Positions 1 through 4,361 of a stretch of 7,389 bases of DNA are shown piece by piece. Below the pieces are notes generated by a model. That model made no database searches and was not told the origin of the DNA. It worked only from the letters and a program-made list of their open reading frames with translations. Position numbers and translations under genes: made by a program. Source of the DNA: an uncultured Brachyspira sp. (GTDB lineage Bacteria; Spirochaetota; Brachyspiria; Brachyspirales; Brachyspiraceae); assembly GCF_949287625.1 (NCBI RefSeq), contig NZ_CASEGO010000125.1, positions 1 through 7,389 of the forward strand, in the 5' to 3' direction. How positions within the stretch are numbered: position 1 is the first letter of the stretch; every line of letters begins with the position of its first letter.

Positions 1-155
1 ATTGTAGGTGATGTCATTCCTTCTGACACTTTCTCTACAGTTACTAATACAACACGCTCTTTACTTGGTGAGCCTGCCTGTTTATTTTGTGCTGATACTG
101 TAATAGGAATAATACATAAAAATACTAATAATAAGATTAATGAGCTGCGAAACAT
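1..155 (-). CDS. RND efflux periplasmic adaptor (HlyD/MFP type), N-terminal fragment
   Basis: Minus-strand reading frame beginning at the ATG at 155-153 and still open at the left edge: 51 complete codons plus two bases. The first ~22 residues form a classic Sec signal peptide: a short basic start (MFRSS), a long hydrophobic core and a V-S-A end before Gln. The mature start contains a short polar linker and then ERVVLVTVEKVSEGMTSP. This is the typical opening of RND-pump membrane fusion proteins, whose first beta strand reads 'V.V..v..g....'. Such adaptors link an inner-membrane RND transporter to an outer-membrane channel, so a diderm host is implied. The start is supported by a GGTGGA element just upstream (159-164). 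The transporter gene would be expected to the left, outside the window. The family call rests on about 50 residues, so a different exported protein is possible. Confidence 0.7.
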   Translation of the reverse strand, partial: MFRSSLILLLVFLCIIPITVSAQNKQAGSPSKERVVLVTVEKVSEGMTSPT

Positions 156-158
156 ATA

Positions 159-164
159 TCCACC
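159..164 (-). promoter_or_regulatory. Ribosome binding site of the adaptor gene
   Basis: GGTGGA on the minus strand, 3 bp before the ATG at 155-153. It matches the GGTGAT side of the anti-Shine-Dalgarno complement, which makes the short spacing acceptable, and it supports the chosen start. Confidence 0.5.
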
Positions 165-180
165 AAACACTTAGTATCCT

Positions 181-186
181 GTTATA
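181..186 (-). promoter_or_regulatory. Possible -10 box for the adaptor gene
   Basis: TATAAC on the minus strand about 25 bp upstream of the adaptor ATG, a 5/6 match to the sigma-70 -10 element. No good -35 lies at the correct distance, so this is only a weak candidate. The location in a divergent intergenic region makes some promoter here likely. Confidence 0.25.
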
Positions 187-198
187 CTACACTACTAT

Positions 199-226
199 TT
201 GTAAAAAGAAAACAAAAAAATATAAT
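199..226 (+). promoter_or_regulatory. Candidate sigma-70 promoter of the LTA synthase family gene
   Basis: TTGTAA (199-204, 4/6 match to TTGACA), a 16-bp A-rich spacer and a perfect TATAAT (221-226). Transcription would start near 233 and give an mRNA leader of about 57 nt before the ATG at 290. The surrounding DNA is so AT-rich that -10 matches arise easily by chance. A second TATAAT nearby competes with it. Confidence 0.4.
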
Positions 227-228
227 AG

Positions 229-256
229 TTGCTATATTTATAAAATTTTATATAAT
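229..256 (+). promoter_or_regulatory. Second candidate promoter of the LTA synthase family gene
   Basis: TTGCTA (229-234, 4/6), a 16-bp spacer and TATAAT (251-256). It lies 30 bp downstream of the first candidate with the same geometry, so the two may be tandem promoters or only one may be used. The implied leader is about 27 nt. Confidence 0.35.
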
Positions 257-289
257 ATTTGTTTAATAAATTTTATAAGAGAAAACGAC

Positions 290-2302
290 ATGGGCAATAA
301 AATTCTTAAAACATATATTCAAATTATAACATTTCTTATTTATCTATTAGTTATTTTTGGACTGTGCAGAATAGGTTTTATTATAAACTCTGGTATCTTA
401 AATTCTGCTATTAATGGAGCAGACAGCTCTGCTTCACTGCCATTTTTAGATATAATGCAGACACTTTTTTCAGGTCTTAGATATGACGGCAGACTTGCTG
501 CCCCTGCTGCTTTTATTTTTGCTGTATTATATATTGCATTTTCATTTATAAAAAAAGCACAGAAACCTGTTATTATTGTTTTTACATCTATAATATCATA
601 TATCGTAATAATTGCATCATTTGTAAATGATACTTATTTCAGCATTTTTAATGATACTTTTAATATTATACTGCTTGGTGTTATATATGATGACCAGTCT
701 GCAATATTCCATACAGCAGTTAACAGCGACTATAATGCTCTGCCGAAAATTTTAGCATCTATTATTTTAACTGCCGTAGCTGTATATATTTATAATAAAA
801 TATATAAAAAAATTGAAAATATTAGTAAATCTGTTTCTATAAAACAGGCTGTACCATTAGGTATTTTATTACTTTATGTTTTAATACTTACTACATCTTC
901 CACATTTAATCTGCAGGGTGGAGATTTAAGCTATATTGTAAAACTTCCAGAAAATGCTTTCCTTAAAAAAGCAGCTCCCGGAGCTCTGCATGATTTAGAC
1001 AGAGTATATAGAGCCTATAAAGATATTAAAGGCGAAAGTTTTGAAAAATATGCAGGCGGTAAAACTATTCAGCAGGTTATGCAGATATATTTTGGTGATA
1101 GATATACAAATCAAGATAATATCAGCAGTTTAATGGAACAGGAAGTTTTAAGTAACGGCAAAAGTAATGCTAAACATATATTTTTAATAATTATGGAATC
1201 TCTTTCTGATTATCACTTATCTGAAGAATTTAAACAGGCAGGCATGGGTAATGATTTAATGGAGCTTGCAGATTCTGAAAACGGCTTAAAAGTACCTGTA
1301 TTTATACAAAACGGATACGGCACTATAGAAACTATGGATATGATGATTACAGGACTTTACGGCACATATTTCCCTATAAGTGAAATGACTGGTAAAATAC
1401 CGTGCTTTGATTCATCTACTGGTAAAATATTTAAAGATTTAGGGTATGATACAAACTTTTATTATTTTGGAAGCTCTGCATGGCGTAAAATAGGCACTTA
1501 TACTGCCGCTCAAGGCTTTAATAAAAGCTATGGTATGGAAAATATACATAATAAGCAAAAAAGCACATGGGGAATATACGATAATGAAGGCTTTGACTTT
1601 ATACTTGAAAGTATTGATAAAAACCATAATAAGCCTACATTTAATATGATACTTTCTGCATCTAACCACCCGCCTTACGATATAGATACTAAAAAATACT
1701 ATAATATTGATACAGAAAAAATTAGAAACTTCCTTGATACAAACTACCCAAAAGATAAAAGATTTCCAGGAATAACACCAGAAATTTTAACAGTAACAGA
1801 GTATTCTATTAAAAGTGTTGCTGATTTTATTAAAGAAACTTATGCAAAATATCCTGACAGCATTTTCTTTGTTACAGGCGACCATTTTGACAGAAGCTAT
1901 CCTAACCCTAATAGAAAAATATTTACTTCCACATCTATTCCGTTAATAATATACGGCAGTGGAGTTAGTGAATATAAGCTGAAATATAGTGCAGGAAGCC
2001 ATAAAGATATTGTACCTACTATTGTAGATATGACAGCTCATAAAGGATTTAAATTTCACTCTTTTGGTCAAAGCCTTGTAACAGATAATAAAAATGAAAA
2101 AACAGATAAAGAAAGAATTGCTGTTGGTGCTCAATCCATAGCAAATGGCAGATACTGCTTTAACGGCAGCCTTGAATATTTTGACGGCGAAGAAAAAAAT
2201 GAAAATGATTTAAATACTGCTAAATTATTCTGGGATAAAAAGAAAGCCGGCGAAGCATTAAGCTGGTATATAGTAAATAAAGGATATAATATACCTAAAT
2301 AA
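290..2302 (+). CDS. LTA synthase family protein (membrane-bound sulfatase/alkaline-phosphatase-fold transferase)
   Basis: 670 residues. Family members transfer phosphoglycerol or phosphoethanolamine from a phospholipid headgroup onto an extracytoplasmic acceptor. In diderms the acceptor may be periplasmic glucan or LPS rather than lipoteichoic acid. About five hydrophobic segments occupy residues 8-32, 70-87, 92-112, 152-168 and 187-204, the LtaS layout, and an extracytoplasmic catalytic domain follows from ~290. Visible family marks: IFLIIMESLSD (Glu303, metal ligand), NGYGTIETMD (Thr345, likely nucleophile), SSAWRKI (Trp398, Arg399), ASNHPPYD (His460) and FFVTGDHFDR (Asp531, His532, metal ligands). 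These are assigned by resemblance to LtaS. The frame is open from an ATG at 140, but that start would overlap the divergent adaptor and give an odd lysine-rich leader. The ATG at 290 follows AAGAGA (277-282) and begins directly before the first membrane segment. The gene is monocistronic and ends before an intrinsic terminator. The acceptor substrate cannot be read from the sequence. Confidence 0.9.
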   Translation: MGNKILKTYIQIITFLIYLLVIFGLCRIGFIINSGILNSAINGADSSASLPFLDIMQTLFSGLRYDGRLAAPAAFIFAVLYIAFSFIKKAQKPVIIVFTSIISYIVIIASFVNDTYFSIFNDTFNIILLGVIYDDQSAIFHTAVNSDYNALPKILASIILTAVAVYIYNKIYKKIENISKSVSIKQAVPLGILLLYVLILTTSSTFNLQGGDLSYIVKLPENAFLKKAAPGALHDLDRVYRAYKDIKGESFEKYAGGKTIQQVMQIYFGDRYTNQDNISSLMEQEVLSNGKSNAKHIFLIIMESLSDYHLSEEFKQAGMGNDLMELADSENGLKVPVFIQNGYGTIETMDMMITGLYGTYFPISEMTGKIPCFDSSTGKIFKDLGYDTNFYYFGSSAWRKIGTYTAAQGFNKSYGMENIHNKQKSTWGIYDNEGFDFILESIDKNHNKPTFNMILSASNHPPYDIDTKKYYNIDTEKIRNFLDTNYPKDKRFPGITPEILTVTEYSIKSVADFIKETYAKYPDSIFFVTGDHFDRSYPNPNRKIFTSTSIPLIIYGSGVSEYKLKYSAGSHKDIVPTIVDMTAHKGFKFHSFGQSLVTDNKNEKTDKERIAVGAQSIANGRYCFNGSLEYFDGEEKNENDLNTAKLFWDKKKAGEALSWYIVNKGYNIPK

Positions 2303-2320
2303 TATCAATATTTTATTTAA

Positions 2321-2349
2321 ATTATACAGAATATGACACAATTTGTCAA
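2321..2349 (-). promoter_or_regulatory. Perfect consensus sigma-70 promoter, antisense to the end of the LTA synthase family gene
   Basis: On the minus strand TTGACA (plus 2344-2349) is followed by exactly 17 bp and TATAAT (plus 2321-2326). All 12 consensus positions match at the optimal spacing. Transcription would start near 2314 and run leftward into the 3' end of the LTA synthase family gene, antisense to it. No minus-strand gene with a plausible start and ribosome site is seen downstream. The -35 overlaps an inverted repeat, TGACA-5 nt-TGTCA (2334-2348), which could be an operator or chance. Function is untested: an antisense RNA start, a relic promoter or coincidence are all possible. 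Confidence 0.5.
2334..2348. repeat. Short inverted repeat TGACA-N5-TGTCA
   Basis: Two 5-bp arms around a 5-nt centre (CAATT), overlapping the -35 box of the minus-strand consensus promoter. It could be a small operator-like site. Arms this short occur by chance in AT-rich DNA. Confidence 0.25.
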
Positions 2350-2378
2350 AGAAATATAAACATTGAAAATATGTAACA

Positions 2379-2410
2379 GGGAGATATTTAATATCCCCCT
2401 ATATTTTTTT
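2379..2410 (+). terminator. Intrinsic terminator downstream of the LTA synthase family gene, possibly bidirectional
   Basis: GGGAGATAT / ATATCCCCC form a 9-bp stem with one A-C mismatch and a TTA loop (2379-2399), followed by a run of seven T (2404-2410). This is a good rho-independent terminator for plus-strand transcription, about 77 bp after the LTA synthase family stop. On the minus strand the mismatch becomes a G-U pair, so the hairpin is complete there too. It sits directly at the stop codon of the 86-residue gene. It lacks a good U-tract in that direction, so termination of the minus-strand operon here is less certain. Confidence 0.7.
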
Positions 2411-2659
2411 ACATTCTTCTAAATATTCTTCTATCTGTGCAAGTAAAACTGGGGAAAGCTCTATTTTGCTGGAATATGTATATTTAAATTCTTCTGTATC
2501 TTTATTATTTTTTACAGGTATATTATCATATATTTCTTTTACATCTTTCATAGATGATATGCCTAAGCCAGCTAATGCAGGGCTTAAGGATAATAAACCT
2601 AATGTTTTTAATGCACTGCGTTTTTTAAGTAATTTATTTTGCCTTATTAAATATTTCAT
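2399..2659 (-). CDS. Small hypothetical protein with Tat-like N-terminal signal
   Basis: 86 residues, not recognised. Residues 1-18 are strongly basic and end in KKRSALK. A hydrophobic, glycine- and leucine-rich stretch (19-36, TLGLLSLSPALAG) follows, with an A-L-A/G cleavage candidate after residue 30. The layout resembles a twin-arginine signal (S-R-R-x-F-L-K) but with Lys-Arg in place of Arg-Arg. An ordinary Sec signal or a membrane anchor is equally possible. The remaining ~50 residues are charged and hydrophilic, with one cysteine near the end (residue 83). The frame extends upstream to a GTG at 2734, but that would overlap the preceding gene and has no ribosome site. The ATG at 2659 has AAGGCGGT seven bases upstream. 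It is the last gene of the minus-strand unit, 16 bp after the 560-residue gene. The position suggests an accessory, partner or immunity role for its neighbours, which is inference. Confidence 0.7.
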   Translation of the reverse strand: MKYLIRQNKLLKKRSALKTLGLLSLSPALAGLGISSMKDVKEIYDNIPVKNNKDTEEFKYTYSSKIELSPVLLAQIEEYLEECKKI

Positions 2660-2666
2660 TTTCCGT

Positions 2667-2674
2667 ACCGCCTT
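2667..2674 (-). promoter_or_regulatory. Strong ribosome binding site fixing the start of the 86-residue gene
   Basis: AAGGCGGT on the minus strand, one mismatch from AAGGAGGT, seven bases before the ATG at 2659-2657 and just after the stop of the 560-residue gene (2678-2676). It rules in the shorter start and makes an independent small gene credible. Confidence 0.75.
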
Positions 2675-2675
2675 A

Positions 2676-4358
2676 TTAATACCAGTCTGGGTGTTTTTTA
2701 TATACACTTGCTGGGTATATATATGGTCTGCCACTTGGATAATATAATGGGTTTTGCTCTAATTCTCTTAATTTAATAGAGTTTAGATAGCCTATGAATT
2801 CATCTGAGCCTTTTGGAAAATCCATTATCATATTTCTACGCTCATCGGTTGGTCCTTTTCTATTAATATACTCTTTATTTTTATTTAGAATATATTCACC
2901 CCAGCCGCCGCCTAAAAATGAGCCATTAAATTCTGTATCTTCTTTATGTAATAGTTCTCTAAATACTAAAATATCAGCTTCTGTTGCTGTTTTATCTAAT
3001 GGATGTTTACTATGTGGATTGCGTTTTAACATTTGGTCTATAAACATAGTATTACCATGTGGAGAATGGATAACTGGTTTTGGTGGAAAGATAGTATCCA
3101 GCTCTGGTATTAAAGTGCCTTCAAATACTCCAGTTTCTTCCCCATAAAACTGGTTATATATTTTTCTTCTATATAGTTCTTCATTATCAGGCATATATAT
3201 AGCACCATTTGGATGACCGTCTAATATTTGGTTTTTATAAACAGATAGAAAGTTACCAGTTTCTCCAAAAGTTAAGCAGTCCATAGCATAGTTACTGCCC
3301 CACATAGCAGCAAGGCGCACTATAGCTAAATTCCTTGGGCTTGCATATTCCATAACATCAGTATTAAAATTTATAATAAATTCATCAAAGCATTTATAAT
3401 CAAGGCTTGATATCATAGCACATAATACCCACTCTAAATCTGCACCTTCATGGGCTAATCGCATATAAGCATCGTAAGAGCCCATATTAGCTGCTCGCAT
3501 TAAGTGAGTAACATATTCTTTTCTAAAACGGCTGTCAAAACGGTGGCGGGAAAAGTGTTTTAAATAATGGTAATATACTTCTGCCTGTAAATATGGACCT
3601 GTTGGAAGACCTTTCTTTTCAAGCTCTCTACCAGCTAACTCTATTTGACGCAGTGTATCTTTCATATCTTTTAAGGCTTTATTATAATCACCATAAGTGG
3701 TCTGTTTTAATAATTTAGCCATATTATTAGGGTATAAATCTACTGCATAAGTATTTATATAATCAAAATATAACATACGGTATGGTGATTGTTCTAACCT
3801 ATGTAAGCTTATTTTGCATATTAAATATGTAGCTACATAGTTTCCTTTAAATGCAGCTTTTTGAAGTAATGGAAAGGCTTTATCATATTCTTTATTATTA
3901 AAATATTCTAACCCATCTTTAAATAAAGCTTTGCTTTCAGCATCATGGGGCATATTAGGGTAGTTTATCATTTCTTTTTCATATTTTAAGTGTGGTATAT
4001 ATACACTTTTAAGCTCGCTTTTCTTTAATATCATTGCTCGCTTTTCTTTTATATCTGATAATGAGTTAAATTTATCCAGCTCTTCCTTTTCCCACCTTAT
4101 ACCTATTGGTGCCTGCCGTATTCTTTCTCTGTATTCTATTAAGTGTTTTTTTTCTATATCATAAGGAAGCACTTTATATAAATAATATGACCTTATGCTG
4201 TTTTTGGGGTATTCCTTTACAATATGCTGAAACTCTGCATCTACTTCCTTTTTTTCTGGCAGGTAAGGTTTAAGACCTTGAAGACGCCATAATTCTTGAA
4301 ATGTATCAGAAAATAAAAAATTTTGCTCTGATACTATTCTATTCCAACTAAATATCAT
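2676..4358 (-). CDS. Sel1/TPR-like repeat protein of unknown function
   Basis: 560 residues without a signal peptide or membrane segment, so probably cytoplasmic unless exported by a specialised system. Residues ~138-180 (ESKALFKDGLEYFNNKEYDKAF followed by LLQKAAFKGNYVATYL) read as a Sel1/TPR-like helical hairpin, with A-x-x-G-N-Y spacing typical of Sel1 units. A second weaker unit may lie at ~281-303 (HLMRAANMGSYDAYMRLA) and a third at ~343-361 (RLAAMWGSNYAM). The first 130 residues and the C-terminal ~180 are unrecognised. The latter is rich in Pro, Gly and Tyr, including IPELDTIFPPKPVI (417-430) and SFLGGGWGEYI (480-490). That IPxLDxIxPPxP segment after a Sel1-like region faintly recalls DUF6396-type proteins, a tentative memory-based comparison. 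Sel1-like proteins act as protein-protein adaptors, and some serve as immunity proteins beside secreted phospholipase toxins. Base composition is near that of the LTA synthase family gene and clearly richer in GC than the 5' half of the upstream gene. Confidence 0.85.
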   Translation of the reverse strand: MIFSWNRIVSEQNFLFSDTFQELWRLQGLKPYLPEKKEVDAEFQHIVKEYPKNSIRSYYLYKVLPYDIEKKHLIEYRERIRQAPIGIRWEKEELDKFNSLSDIKEKRAMILKKSELKSVYIPHLKYEKEMINYPNMPHDAESKALFKDGLEYFNNKEYDKAFPLLQKAAFKGNYVATYLICKISLHRLEQSPYRMLYFDYINTYAVDLYPNNMAKLLKQTTYGDYNKALKDMKDTLRQIELAGRELEKKGLPTGPYLQAEVYYHYLKHFSRHRFDSRFRKEYVTHLMRAANMGSYDAYMRLAHEGADLEWVLCAMISSLDYKCFDEFIINFNTDVMEYASPRNLAIVRLAAMWGSNYAMDCLTFGETGNFLSVYKNQILDGHPNGAIYMPDNEELYRRKIYNQFYGEETGVFEGTLIPELDTIFPPKPVIHSPHGNTMFIDQMLKRNPHSKHPLDKTATEADILVFRELLHKEDTEFNGSFLGGGWGEYILNKNKEYINRKGPTDERRNMIMDFPKGSDEFIGYLNSIKLRELEQNPLYYPSGRPYIYPASVYKKHPDWY

Positions 4359-4361
4359 ATA

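Noticed and set aside
140..289. Upstream ATG (140) extending the LTA synthase family protein by 50 residues
   Set aside because: It overlaps the signal-peptide region of the divergent adaptor gene, has no ribosome site, and adds a Lys/Tyr/Cys-rich leader unlike family members. The ATG at 290 starts right before the first membrane segment.
1439..2134. Two minus-strand open frames (1439-1669 and 1943-2134) inside the LTA synthase family gene
   Set aside because: They are shadows of a well-supported gene. Although a consensus promoter points this way, neither has a ribosome site or protein-like content.
2660..2734. Longer start (GTG at 2734) for the 86-residue protein
   Set aside because: It would overlap the end of the 560-residue gene by 59 bp with no Shine-Dalgarno, whereas the ATG at 2659 has AAGGCGGT seven bases upstream.
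2466..2747. Plus-strand open frame of 93 codons
   Set aside because: It is antisense to the 86-residue gene and the end of the Sel1-like gene; its hydrophobic composition is what complementary AT-rich codons produce, and there is no ribosome site.
2794..3147. Plus-strand open frame of 117 codons
   Set aside because: Lies wholly inside the Sel1-like gene on the opposite strand; low-information composition and no start signals.
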